Shown: positions 1-11,224 of the stretch, in pieces
How positions within the stretch are numbered: the stretch's first letter is position 1
Layout: each line of letters starts with the position of its first letter
Origin: Clonostachys chloroleuca
Lineage: Eukaryota > Ascomycota > Sordariomycetes > Hypocreales > Bionectriaceae
Direction: 5' to 3'
DNA length: 64,000 bases
NCBI GenBank assembly: GCA_037952775.1
Contig: JBANAY010000003.1
Span: 32,302,001 to 32,366,000, forward strand
The notes under the pieces: generated by a model
What the model was told of the DNA's origin: nothing
Database searches by the model: none
What the model saw: only the letters and a program-made list of their open reading frames with translations
Made by a program: the position numbers and the translations under genes

Positions 1-1
1 G

Positions 2-133
2 TCAGACTTCACTGGCCTTGATATTCTACAAGGCTTCGAGAAAATCGGGTCTGGCAACGGCAATGGTTCCCAGGCAGCAAAGTCCAAGGGAAGCAAGCCT
101 GGCCTCGGCCGCAGCTTTTCCACCACCTTTTAA
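2..133 (+). CDS. C-terminal end of an unidentified protein (partial)
   Basis: The window opens inside an open frame (second base of the window is the first base of a codon) that runs 43 codons to a TAA at 131-133. The visible tail is rich in Gly, Ser and Lys and ends in the residues GRSFSTTF. It has no recognisable domain, and the part that would identify it lies upstream of the window. Codon use is normal for the neighbourhood and the frame is open to the window edge, so it is probably the last exon of a real gene. The low-complexity basic tail gives no basis for a functional name. It is convergent with ATG101. Confidence 0.55.
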   Translation, partial: SDFTGLDILQGFEKIGSGNGNGSQAAKSKGSKPGLGRSFSTTF

Positions 134-703
134 AACCAGTCCAGATGAGCAATTCTGGAAATGAGAAGCAATGTTTATGAATTAATGAATAATGAGGAAC
201 ACCAAATTGAGGATGGACTTGTCCTCCATCTTCATGAGGATCCCAAAATACATATTAAAAGAAAACATCTTCTTGCTGCCCTCTATTGGGTCTTGCTACA
301 AGAAGAGTTAGGTGGACGTTTTCGAAGCTCTATTTTACATCACTTCTTTATTTTTGATTTCCTTTTTTTTTATCAGCAACGAATGCACGAATTTCCAAAC
401 GCGCGGACAGACGCAGTCTTTTATTTTTTTGGGAGGCACAGGTGTAGGATGAGCGACATCAATCGGAAGGGTCTGGAATGGTATTAGTTGGCGTTTTGTT
501 TTTACACCAAGGTCGGATGGATGCGTTCTGTTTTTACTTTTTGCTCTTGCTTTTGCGTTTTGCTCACCATCTTGGATGTCATAACCTGGCTCTCAGGGCG
601 AGAACAGGTTGGAGTATTGTAAGCGATTGGATTAGTTGGCACGTTCTGTAGCTAGACGCAAATTTGGCGTACGCCGCCCTGCATGGAATTGAAACGTAAT
701 TTG
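134..703. other. Intergenic region between convergent genes
   Basis: This stretch holds the 3' flanks of the left-edge gene and of ATG101. It is T-rich, with several T8-T9 runs, and contains only short unsupported open frames. I see no RNA gene or repeat. Confidence 0.5.
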
Positions 704-1560
704 CTAGTACATTCGCATGCGATTGGCCCAGCTCGACTCCTTTTGATCAACAGTGATTTTATACGGGAACGGATTCACGCCTTGTGTAGTGATCGGAGGG
801 ATGTGATCTTTATGAGTATTAACAAATGTAACAATCTTCATCACGGTCGTTTGGAGTGTTTGTTCCATAGCTCGTCGCACTTTGGCTCGTTCTAGCGAGA
901 GCCCCATTGTTAGCACCTAATGCACATACATACATACCTTACCTTTGATGGACCACATCCCATCTCATCTGGGAAACAGGTAAAAAAACGCACCACTCTC
1001 AGTTTTGGGTTCGGCGACGGTGACCTTGAGGGTCCAGCACTCCCAGCAGACCTCGTCGTCGCCCCGGGTGAGCCAGGCCTTGCGGCGGCGCTTCTCGAAG
1101 AACTGGACGGTGAACTGACCCCGGCTGCCGCCCCCCGTGCTCATGCTGGCCGAGGAGCGCTCGGCGTCGAGCTGGCGCTCTAGGGCGGCGGCGCGCTGGT
1201 CGATCATGGTCTCTAGCTCGTCGTTGTCGACGTAGGGGAGGGAGAGGTCGAGGACCTCGCGAGTCTGGGGGGTGACGGCGGGGAAGAAGCGGTGGAAGAA
1301 GATGGTGTGGAGGATGCCTGGGCGTAAATAATTCGAATGAGCGATGTGAGTTTCTGTAGTCGGGGAGTGGTGGTGGTGGTTGTCTTGGGTGGAGGAGGGA
1401 GATGAGATGGGACGGGAGTCGAAAGAGGATGACGTCGCGGGGGGCTTCTGGATGATAGGGAGGAGAGGGGAGGAATCTGCTTGCCTTTGACGACGTCGCG
1501 GACTGACCTCGGGTCGGTGAAGACGTCGAGTATCAACTCTGTCGGCTCCTGCTGGTCCAT
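704..1560 (-). CDS. ATG101: Autophagy-related protein 101 (Atg101, HORMA-fold subunit of the Atg1/ULK complex)
   Basis: Three exons on the minus strand, 1560-1485, 1317-994 and 891-704, join to 195 codons plus TAG. The protein starts MDQQEPTELILDVFTD. It carries the Atg101 signatures GILHTIFFHRFFP, QFTVQFFEKRRRKAW and VCWECWTLKV, and ends with the conserved block RAMEQTLQTTVMKIVTFV followed by HIPPITT. Atg101 folds as a HORMA domain and pairs with Atg13 to stabilise the initiation complex in fungi other than budding yeast. Length (195 aa) is close to the family's usual ~200. Intron 1 (1484-1318) has a GC donor (G|GCAAGC) and an AG acceptor, because no GT donor keeps the frame. Intron 2 (993-892) is GTGCGT...TAG with a perfect TGCTAAC branch site. 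I chose the ATG at 1560 because it begins the conserved N-terminus; the longer frame upstream is not conserved-looking. Confidence 0.93.
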
Positions 1561-2926
1561 GTCGCACGGGCGGGTGCATGGGAGGTTGATGTCGGGGCGG
1601 AGGCGGGGAGCGTGGTCTGCTCCAAGCTCGATCGCAAGTCGAGTAGGGAGGGGCAGTCTCCGATAAACACGCCGCTATCGCTAGGAAGGATCTCTGGAAG
1701 TTAGCCTTGTATGGATCCATTTTTATCATGTGGTCTATTATAGCAGTTGGGTCTGCTTACATTACCCAACGCCGCAAGTTGTGTGGGCTGTGGCGCACGA
1801 TCTTGGTGGTTTGGTGTGGCTGGACCAGAGCCAAGAATCCATGCCAGCGCTGAAATCGAGGCAGTTGATCATTAGCTTTGTTGTATTGACTTATCCTCAG
1901 CTATCGGTTATAGACGCATCTGACGTACCAAGTCAATGAAAGTAACACATTACATCATGTCTTCACAATCGCAATATTCATTCAGTTGACATAAAATTGC
2001 TGTCGTTGGTAATGAGCATAGGGTAGCGTTGACGATGATGAAGAACCTGTGGGGTAAACCGACGTCTCACCATCTTTTTCGGCTCTTCCCGAGGCACCAA
2101 ACCAAAAGCTGGTGGTCTGGCAGTTACAACGCGATGCGAGTATGCGACGCAAAGATTTCCGGAGGACGGCTTTCTCCCGTGAAGTTTCGGAAGCGCAGGC
2201 GAGCTTCAAACACCATCCACGGTGTTTGGATTTACGAATCACTAGGCTTTCCAGTCAAATGACAGGCTTTGGTAAGGTACTTCAGCATTCCGAAGCTCTC
2301 GTGGCTTTGCAGCACCTTCTTGAGCTCTTAAGGGGGTACATCGGACCTGTGGATGGCTACGTTCAAGCAACGATGATATAGGTAAGTCAATTGTTTGAAT
2401 AGGTCAGTGGGGGGCGGGGGCGGGGCAAAAGGTGACAGGGGCAAGGTCAAATGCGTCGATCACTACTTGCATTCAGCTGGTTCGGACAAGAAATGAAGAA
2501 CAGCAGAGACAGGTTCATCGAAAACGACGTCCAAGAGAGAAAATGTCAACCGAATGTAGTAATCTGTATGAACTGCCTGCAGAGAATTGGAAGTTGGTGC
2601 TTAGCTTAAAAGCTCTCTTTGAGAAGGATGCTTGAGATGATAAAATAAATTCAAGACCTTAGTTCTAGGTATCCTTCAAGGATCATGAACTAATTTTAGC
2701 CTATAGATGAGGATATAATTTAAATATATATAGATGTATATTTGTCTAGCGTGGTACTATGCTGAATCAGGCTCAATACCAGTGGTGTCTGCAAGGTTTC
2801 CATGAGGCTATCAGGAACGCTGCCGCTCGCCAATCGCGTCTATGAAAAGCTTGTTGCATGTCGTCTTTTCATTTCCTTCAACCACAACAACGGCACCCAC
2901 GACAACCAATCTCGAACTCGCACGGA
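1561..2926. other. Divergent intergenic region, ATG101 to adenylosuccinate synthetase copy
   Basis: This 1.37 kb region separates two divergently transcribed genes and should hold both promoters. A G-rich tract lies at 2409-2426 and an AT-rich stretch at about 2690-2760. Short frames on both strands have no recognisable product. An alternative in-frame ATG for the downstream gene lies at 2858. Confidence 0.45.
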
Positions 2927-5642
2927 ATGACTATCGATGTCATTCTCGGGGCCCAATGGGGTAAGTTTACCCTGCATCCCTTGACTTGCATCCCTTGTCT
3001 GGAATGCATTCTTCCTGTGCGCTCGGCCGACATTGGTTAGCTCTCACGATACTAACAATAACCTCACAGGCGACGAAGGCGTGAGTCCTCGATCCGAACC
3101 AAATACGGCCCGACACCCAGACATTAACGATACTGTGTGTTCAGAAGGGAAAGCTGGTTGGTATCCAGTCCCGGGACGCGCAACAACTAGTTTGCCGAGC
3201 TGCCGTCAGTTCAACGAAGGCACCAATTCCGCCAACAGCTTCCACGATCCCTTCGCAATTGATTATCTCCCGGTTGAACACCTGCTGACTCTGCTCAAGG
3301 GTGGACACAATGCAGGTCACTCTGTCTGCTGCGAGCAAAATCTTTAGAGCGACCTCAATCGGGGCTCAGCGCTGACTGGTAGGACGGTTTTAGGTCACGA
3401 GATCAAGTTCGTCAAGCGCTTTCAATCGATCAATCAATATACTTTTTATTTGCCAATAAGTCCAAGGGTGAATGGAGTCTCCTACAGGTAAAGAACCGGC
3501 CGGCGTCGAAGCTATGGTTGGCTACTGACTTGTAGTAGCTTTCACCTCTTGCCCTCTGGCCTCATGAACCCGCGGTGCAAGAACTTCATCGGCTCCGGTG
3601 TGGTCTTTCACATGTGCGCCATTACGAAATTCTCCGGCTATGACCCGATCGATTGCCAGACGGGCATCTTATTGATATCTCGCCTGGCTCGCACCCCTCA
3701 ACTGAACAGGTCAATAAGACTGACTCGGTCCCTCTAGCCCAACCTTCTTCAGCGAGCTCAAGGAACTTGAAGAGAGTATGTTGTAGGGATCCTAGTCTTT
3801 TGAGCATTAGTATGTCTAACATAGCTTAGAGGGCTTGACCACGGTCCACGATCGAATCTTTGTTTCTGGCAGGGTCAATGTCCTCTTGGACATGCACATC
3901 GCAGTGGATGGTCTTGAGGAGAAGGAGCTTGGAGGTTCGTCATGTGGTTTCGATGCCCTCTTTAAGAAACAGCAGCTAATGAAAACCTCAGACGCAGCTA
4001 TTGGAACAACAAGACGCGGTAATATACCCTCAGAATTTCATGCTGCCTTTGCCCCTTTACAAGCACTCCCATATATGAACAGCAGGGGTAGTGATTCTAT
4101 CAAAGCAACGGGGTTTGACTTTTACCAAAGGCATTGGTCCATGCTAACAAACAAGCAGAGCGGTAGGAAGTTGACCTGACGAGGGGTTCGCACGGTGCGC
4201 TAACTTTCCCAGCGAACGGGCATCAAATTAATTGATATCTTCTCTCCTGAACTCTCCGAGCAGAAGGTGAAGCACTTAGCTAATGGCTATCAAAAGCGCT
4301 TTGGAGAACTGTTCGAGTACGACATCAAAGCCGAGATTGCTCGTTTTGAGGAGTACAGTGAGACGATGAGGAAATACGTCGTGGACGGCGTGGTCTTCAT
4401 GTCATCCGAACAGCAGAGCGACCAGAAGATTGTGGTCGAAGGCGCAAACGTAATTTTCTCGTCCCAAACGCTAAACAAACAATGCTTAATTCAATAGGCA
4501 CTGATGCTAGATATTGACTATGGCTCGTACCCAGTAAGTCTGCGTTAACTTCGTTATTCGATTCTGCACCAGTGCTTATGATCAATAACAGTTCGTTACT
4601 TCGTCAAGTAACACGCTTGCTGGCATCATTGGTGGACTCACCCTGAACCCGAAGAACATTACAGAGACGATTGGAGTGGTCAAGGCTTGTATGTTAACTG
4701 CTGTAAGGCCGTTATTCACTGCTGACTGGCAACAGACACCACCCGTGTCGGTTGGGGTGCCTTCAAGACCGAAGATACGGAAGAGTGAGTCTTTATGACG
4801 TTCCCGAAACTTTTCTAGACTAATTGAAAACCTTAGGATTGGCACTAAACTTCAGGAGATTGGACGCGAATGGGTGAGGCTACATACACCTTGGAGGATT
4901 CGAGCTTTCATCGTTGACAAGACATAGGGGACGTCGACCCGCCGCAGACGCCGATGTGGATGGTGAGCTTTAATCACTTTGGCGTTTAGCTGCTGATCAG
5001 CGTACTAACTGCTCCCAGGCTTGGTACGTACAGCTTCAAAAGCCCCAGGGATTGGCGGGACTGGGAACGCATCTAACAGGCACAGACCTTGTGGTTGTTA
5101 AATACAGCAACTCAATCAACTACTACACCAGCCTCAATCTAACAAAGGTAGGCCTGGCGTGCTACCTGCATATATGTAAAGACTCTAACATTTTATAGCT
5201 CGATGTTCTGGACACTTTTGAAACGATCAAGATCGCGATCACTTATAAGGTCGACGGAAAGGTTAGTGATGCCAACGAGATCAAAATAGATGAGAGCGAC
5301 GCTGACCGTCTGGACAGGAATTGGAATCTTACCCTGCGGACCTTAAGGTCTTGGAACAAGCCGAGGTCGTTTACCATGAGATGCCAGGGTGGCAAACGCC
5401 GACTACTAACGCGAAGAGCTACGACGATCTACCCAAGATGGCTCGTGATTACGTAGAGGTAAGCACTTGAATTGGGCTCGTATAGCGAACAATAGTGCTA
5501 ACCTCTAGCAGTACATTGAGAAGTTTGTGGGAGTCAAGGTACGTCGGCGCGCATATTGCCCAAGCCCACAGTTGCTAACGCCCCGTAGATCAAGTACATT
5601 GGCACCGGTCCCGACCGTGAGGCCATGATCCAGCGCGCCTGA
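2927..5642 (+). pseudogene. Adenylosuccinate synthetase-like gene, very intron-rich and probably inactivated
   Basis: Adenylosuccinate synthetase makes adenylosuccinate from IMP, aspartate and GTP (first committed step to AMP). Pieced exons give [104 protein letters not shown] and the C-terminus KFVGVKIKYIGTGPDREAMI, ending at TGA 5640-5642. The P-loop aspartate (GDEGKGK) and the GHNAGH histidine are present. I count about 20 introns, most with good GT-AG borders and branch sites; for example 2961-3069, 3081-3144 and 3205-3299. Two lesions stand out. The exon carrying GIGPC runs straight into TAA at 4145-4147, where the family has YSTKAARSG. The exon carrying VNGVSY (about 3469-3489) cannot be joined in frame to the GHS exon. 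The second half looks intact. It may be a decaying second copy of ADE12; single base errors in the assembly are the alternative. Confidence 0.72.
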
Positions 5643-7387
5643 TTGCACTAAATGGAGGAAGCACCCGAGCCTTTGCTTGGATTGTGAGTAAGAAAGGTTG
5701 GGTATCCAAGCCATTTCATGCCTCTAAGAAGAGGGGTTTTTGATTCCGCTTGGCTGATTACCGTAAAACTACAGGGGATACTTGACTAGCTTTCCTGTGA
5801 TCTTTTTCCAGATATCGCGATGAAGTAGCTGAGCAGGTACACAGTCCAGAATTCGGTGCAAAAGATAGAATAGACAGAATGCCGAAAATCATCATATTTA
5901 GTTGTTTTTAACGGTTCGCGAAAGTCTTATGATGTTTTGTGATCGTCCTCGAGCTGTGGGATATGGTAGAACAGATCGTTCGAATCCAAAAGGGTTCATG
6001 ACAAGTTGTGACTTCTCCAGGTGATGTTCCCGTAGGCTTGAGATGAATCCCGAGTTTGGTTCCTGGGCCAGTGCTCTGTACAGAGTCACAACTTGAGCCG
6101 TGGTTTCATGCAGTCCGCAGAGTTGCAGTTATGACACTAGGAAGTTGAACTGGGCGCAAGTTGTTCCTTTTGCCCCATGTACGGAGACATCATGTTGGTG
6201 TTCCTTCACAGTCTGGATGAAGAATTCTGCCTCTGAAGGAGACCAGGAAGCGCAATACGAAAGCCCTTTCATTCTGTTGTTCCCCTGTGTGAGAGGGAGT
6301 GCAAGAGGTATTGTTGAGAATCAGACTACACGCCCCGGCTAGAGGAATACATTTTCTGGATCTGTTGATGATAGCGAAGCAGCCCCAATTTGGCGACATA
6401 CGGCTTTTCAGGTCAAACATAATAGGGGAAGCACGTATCTTGTATAGACATTGATTTCAGGGGAGCTGCTGTTGTAAAGGATGTATGCCATTCTCGCCTG
6501 GAGAAGAACAAGGTATTAAGATATTCGGGTCTCTACAACGTTGAGGAACTCGGGAGACTGGAAACTCTAATGCCTGGGTCAGAGCTTGTATAAGAACCTA
6601 TACATTCAAATCTTCAGCTCGCGCTTGTAGTTACAGATGTGAAGATCAATGCTGATTCGTTAGGCCTTGCCATACATCCGAAAGAACATAGTATGGTACC
6701 TAGGACTGTGGTGTAGTTATAATGAGGGTATCTATCATTGTGACGGGACTATACTATGGCCAGGGCTCTGTATAATAGCTTGCGTCGAAGTATGGTTTAT
6801 CTGGGACAAGTGGTATAGTTGCTGTGTGGCAATCAAAGCAGGACGCGACACTCTTATGCGGTGAGATGAAGCGTTATGCAGCTGGGGGTTGATGCATTAA
6901 TTGATAGGCTCCACCCTATAGGGGCCTATTAAAACGGACCAATCACGCTCGCAGGCGCCGGCTGTCTCTCAACGCGCCGGGGCCGAGGTAAATCCATTCG
7001 TCATAGCTGAGCAGGTGCTCCGACACGCCTCCAGGCAGGTGTGAATGCAACGCTCCTGCTTCCGGTTGATGGCCATTATCACCAAAAGACCAGATGCATC
7101 GGCGCGTTCCTCGTCAACCACAAGCCCTCTCCTGGACTCGCCATAGCTGCCAGTAGGTAGTTCAGTAGTTCCCGGAGCGAATGAGCTGTCTGACCTCACG
7201 CGCTCGCTCCCTTTTTCCGTCATTGACCCCGTCGCAACGACTATCTTCCCCTCGTTCTTCTTTTTATGTCGAGACGGGTCCCACTCACTCTACCGCCCAC
7301 TCGTGCCTCTAACCTCCGAGACTCGTGCTTCTCACCCATACATCATCCTAAGCACTCGGGATACGGTCGCCGCCTCAAAATCAAAAC
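5643..7387. other. Intergenic region upstream of PEX3
   Basis: This 1.75 kb region has no coding frame I can support. It holds the 3' flank of the adenylosuccinate synthetase copy and the PEX3 promoter and leader; the last 300 bases are GC-richer and pyrimidine-rich. No transposon ends, RNA gene or repeat array was recognised. Confidence 0.45.
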
Positions 7388-9051
7388 ATGTTCTCGTCGG
7401 CACGGCGCTGGCTGCGCCAGAACCGCACGCCCATCGCAATTGGCGTCGGTGTCATCGGTGCTGGATATGCTGTGTCGCAATATGTCATCTCCAGAATCAG
7501 CGATGCTCGTGAGCGCATGAGCAGCGAACGAATCGCAAAGGAAAAGTACGACACCCCCCACGCCACTCCCTCTGTCCTCTCGCTTTCCATTGAAGCCATC
7601 TCAAGTATACTAAATAGCTGCCTTGCAGTCTCCGCCGCCGGTTCGAGCAGAACCAAGAAGACTGTACATTCACTGTCCTCGCCTTGCTGCCGACTGCGAC
7701 AACGAATATCCTCGAGGCCATGGACACGGAAAAGATCACATATGAGATTCAACAGATGAAGAGCGCCAAAGGCCTCAGGGCAGGTATCACAGAATCGACA
7801 GCTCCTAGTATTGCCGACACCTCCCTCACCGAGGAGGAGAGCAAGAGTCTACACCCCGAAAATGCTTCGACCGACCCAGCACCATCACCAGCTGCCGCCC
7901 TCGGCGTCGAACCGCAGGAGGAGAGCGCTCCTCCAAAGCCAACAAAGTCAAAGCGACAGCTGTGGGATGATCTAGCCATCAGCGGTACGTGAAGTTCATG
8001 ATCTGCTTCCAAGGGTCGAGCACGCTAACAAACTTGCCCAACTCCAGCTGTCACCCGCGCCTTTACTCTCATCTATACTCTTGCGCTCCTGACTATGCTT
8101 ACCCGAATTCAGTTAAATCTGCTGGGCCGCCGGAGCTATCTCTCGAGCGTCGTTGCTCTCGCTACGAGCTCGCAACAGGCTACCATCAGCCTGGAGAATA
8201 ACGACGATGACAACTCAGAACAAGCTTATGGAAGTGATTTCGACACAAACCGCAGATATCTGACATTCAGCTGGTGGCTGCTCAACAGAGGTTGGCTGTA
8301 TATTATGAAGCGGGTCGAGGGCGCCGTGCGCACTGTCTTTGGCAGTTTAAGCCCTCGTGATCTGGTAAGCTTCGACAGATTCGCAGAGCTCACTATCGAG
8401 GTTCGGAAGCTTGTCGAAGGTGCGACACAAGAGGAGCGCAGGAAAGCCAAATGGCTTACCTATCTGTTGCCCCCGCGAGAGGATGAGGATCTCGTATTAG
8501 AAGAATCCGGTATTCTTCTGGGCGGCTCGTTACAAAGCTCGCAGCAGTCACCTGCTTCCCTTCGGAGGCTCCTGGATGAAACGGCGGATCTCATTGAGTC
8601 ACCTTCCTTCGCGCATGTCCTCACTCTCCTGCTCGATGCGGGGTTCTCTTCTCTAGTTGACAAGAAGCTTGCCAAGGAAGCATTCGAGTTTCCCGCCCAG
8701 CCAGACGGGAATGTAGTCGTGCCTTACAGCAAAGAACTGAAGAGCACAAAGGTCGTTCTGTTACCCAAGATCCTCTCTGTGCTCACCCGGCAGGCACACG
8801 TCATTGGGAATGGCATGCCCAACGAATATCTCCAGGATATGGAGTCAGTCCGTGACTTAGAGTCGTTTGCCGCTGTTGTCTACTCGAGCAACTGGCAGAA
8901 CGAGGTCCAGGAAGACGGCATGATGGACAGCGCAGTCCATGTCGACTGGCCCGAGGAGCCCGCACAGAAGAACGGAGAGTCCAGCATCTTTGTGGTTGAG
9001 CCACAGAGCGGCCTGGAAAGTGCTTGGGAGCGTGCGGTAGCCAAGCCGTGA
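7388..9051 (+). CDS. PEX3: Peroxin-3 (Pex3, peroxisomal membrane protein import receptor anchor)
   Basis: Exons 7388-7545, 7629-7984 and 8048-9051 join to 505 codons plus TGA. The protein begins MFSSARRWLRQNRTPIAIGV: a short basic stretch, then a hydrophobic membrane segment (about residues 15-35) typical of Pex3. Family blocks follow: LRRRFEQNQEDCTFTVLALL, KRQLWDDLAISAVTRAFTLI, LTRIQLNLLGRRSYL and FSWWLLNRGWLYI. Pex3 sits in the peroxisomal (initially ER) membrane and docks Pex19 carrying peroxisomal membrane proteins. Residues about 120-155 form a low-complexity Glu/Pro/Ala linker, common in filamentous fungal versions. Introns are GTACGA...GCAG and GTACGT...CCAG. The start ATG is the first in the frame, and the length fits fungal Pex3 (about 450-550). 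It is convergent with BET5. Confidence 0.95.
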
Positions 9052-9749
9052 GAAGTTTCCCGCATTTTCATAGGATAACAATTTATTCTGTCAATGGGCT
9101 ATAGTTAAAGGAGCGTCATTTGGGTCAATGGCTTTTCACTCTTCTTTTCCTGGATATTTCTCACTTGTTTAATTAATATTTCCCTGGCAAATACACATTT
9201 CATGTTGTGGGATTACGGAGAGCATTGTAAGATTAGAGTGAAAGCATATGATAGGGAAGCATAGGTGGCTACGCAAAGCCAGGCAATGGGCAACAATAGT
9301 ATTGTTGTTGTAGTTGGGCGCGTTATGGGCGATATTTAACGTCCCTTGATATATAACACTCGTTCTTGCTGTGACGCCACCCCTTGTGTCTGCAGCTTAG
9401 GTGCTGCGCATTGAATCCACAAATCCCCACGCCCTAGTATGATGAGCTCGAGAGTTTTCGAGGGGCCTATGGGCAGGCACACTCTTCAGTGTGCAGCGGC
9501 AGACCTTGCACAAAGGCGCGGCTCCCTGAAGAACAGCCAACCGCGGCCCCGAGAGACAATCGTCCAGCGTCAATGGGCGGACGACGCAGCAGCTTCGTCT
9601 CGAGACGTCGTGTCTCCCGTGATGTTGTTATAAAGAACAACGACGTAGCGCTAGTAATTGAGAGTAGGTTGCGCCGGCGTGCATCATGAGCAGCCAACAA
9701 GGGGGATTCCGCCCAGAACACTATCCGTGAATGTGTCCTCTGCAGTGGT
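9052..9749. other. Intergenic region between convergent PEX3 and BET5
   Basis: The 3' flanks of two convergent genes. The first half is AT-rich and the second half is GC-richer. Small open frames at 9439-9784 are not supported by any recognisable motif. Confidence 0.45.
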
Positions 9750-10441
9750 TCACATAAGGCCTCGGATGAATTGGTCGAGGCCAAGCTCGAACAGCTCGTT
9801 CTTCACACCCTCACCGCCCTTGTGCTCGACCGGCGAGAGGGGGTTCTTGACAACTATCCGTCCGTGTCAGCTGGCCTGTCAACCTTCTTCAGAGGCAAAG
9901 AGTGGTTTTCTGGATATCCTTGACTTCGGGACTCCTTTTCAGGGGTTGCGGCTAGAGCAGGCCTAGCTAGATCCAACAAGATCTGAATCGCCAAGGTGAT
10001 TGCCAACGTCTTGAGACAGGAAAAAAAAAAGCACCTACCATATTCTACCCAGAGGTTAATGTATATCTGGTGAAGGACGTTGCGCATGCTCAGGGTCCCC
10101 GTGTCGGTGAGGAGGACGAAGCGGAGGTTGGACGGGGTCTCGTAGTAGTGCAGCTTGTAGTTGGCCGTCTTGAAGCTGATGAAGGCGTCGTCGTCGCCGC
10201 CCAGCTTGCGTATCATGTTGCGCAGGGAGAAGACGGTGCCGAAGATGAGCTTGGCGTCGTCGGAGGACGTCGTCTGGGAGCTCGCGGGGCGGTCGGTCGT
10301 CGGGAGCCATGATTTCATGTAGATGCATTCGGCTGTTGCAGGGCGCGCGCGTGGTTAGGGATGGTTGTTTCCGGGCAGCGGTTGTGAAGGGGGGTTGGTC
10401 TTACTGTGCCGGTCAAATATGTAGAAGGAGTAGACGGTCAT
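9750..10441 (-). CDS. BET5: TRAPP complex subunit Bet5 (TRAPPC1 homologue)
   Basis: Exons 10441-10405, 10332-10039 and 9853-9750 join to 144 codons plus TGA. The product starts MTVYSFYIFDRHTECIYMKS, the classic longin/sybindin start of Bet5. It continues with LIFGTVFSLRNMIRKL, FISFKTANYKLHYYETPS and RFVLLTDTGTLSMRNVLHQI, and ends in NELFELGLDQFIRGLM. Bet5 is a core subunit of TRAPP, the tethering complex and Rab (Ypt1) exchange factor in ER-Golgi traffic. Intron 1 is GTAAGA...CAG and intron 2 is GTAGGT...TAG. The initiator exon is only 37 nt; I placed it by joining MTVYSFYIFDRHT in frame to exon 2. Length fits the family (about 140-180). A T/A run (10021-10030) lies inside intron 2. Confidence 0.94.
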
Positions 10442-11224
10442 GTTGGCAGAGTGTGGGATGGTCGGGGAGTAATTGGACGGTGGCGGGAATTTAGTTCAAT
10501 TCGGGACCTTAGTGTAGATAGTCTAAGTGGCCTCGACAGCTTCGATGCGCCAGAGTTCCCACAAGTTGGTCGATATGGGGCTGGAGATATCGAGGGGTGT
10601 AGATCTCGACAGCATGGAGTCTGCGGCGGGATGGTGGTGAGGCTGTTCCTGGATGTCGACGGTTGGTTGATGGGGTTGGCAGCCACGGAGCGGGCCCGTG
10701 CCACAGCTCCATACAGGTATGTTGGGTACAAGGATAAGGTGGTATTAGTGCTGCCCTATCACAATGGTAAGTGCCCTGTTGGTTGAGCTGTAGCTGCCCT
10801 GGCTTTGTTCCCCGTCCTGCGGGGCATCCACAGGTCCATAGGGGTCTGGCCAGCGCTTCAGCGTACCTATATTTGGTAGAGCACCACGCAATACAAATCC
10901 ATGGCGGGGTCCTCAGCTCCCCCTCCGTTCAGTATAAGTTTCCATGCAGCCTAACGAGGCAATCACCTCAGGCTTGGCCGTCAGCTCACCTCCTTTCTAG
11001 CGGCAGTTCCTCTAGGACCAGTGCATTTGCCGCCTCTGCCATTGTTGCGTGGGCAGGTCAGAGTCCCCCGAGAACCGTCCCATCGTCTTGCTCTCTATTA
11101 GGAGCCCAGGAGCTATCAAAGGGCTGGATAGACCGCCGTCGCTTCAGACATCCTCCTCCCAGGCCGCCCACGTGAGGAATAAAGGGCTGTCGAAACGCCC
11201 TGCCCTGCACGGTGCTCATTCGCA
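10442..11224. promoter_or_regulatory. Divergent promoter region between BET5 and the CaMKK-like kinase
   Basis: This 783 bp head-to-head region should hold both promoters. The 13-mer CCCACGTGAGGAA lies at 11168-11180, 45 bases before the kinase ATG. The same 13-mer recurs upstream of the uL1 gene at the right end of the window. The region from 10947 to 11224 has no ATG on the plus strand. Short frames inside it are not convincing. Confidence 0.5.

Noticed and set aside
965..1729. 254-codon minus-strand frame containing part of ATG101
   Set aside because: It reads through intron 1 and misses the true start. The spliced model from ATG 1560 gives the full conserved protein.
5960..5980. GTTCGAATCC resembling a tRNA B box
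   Set aside because: The flanking bases do not form a T-arm stem, and no A box or acceptor stem is present upstream.
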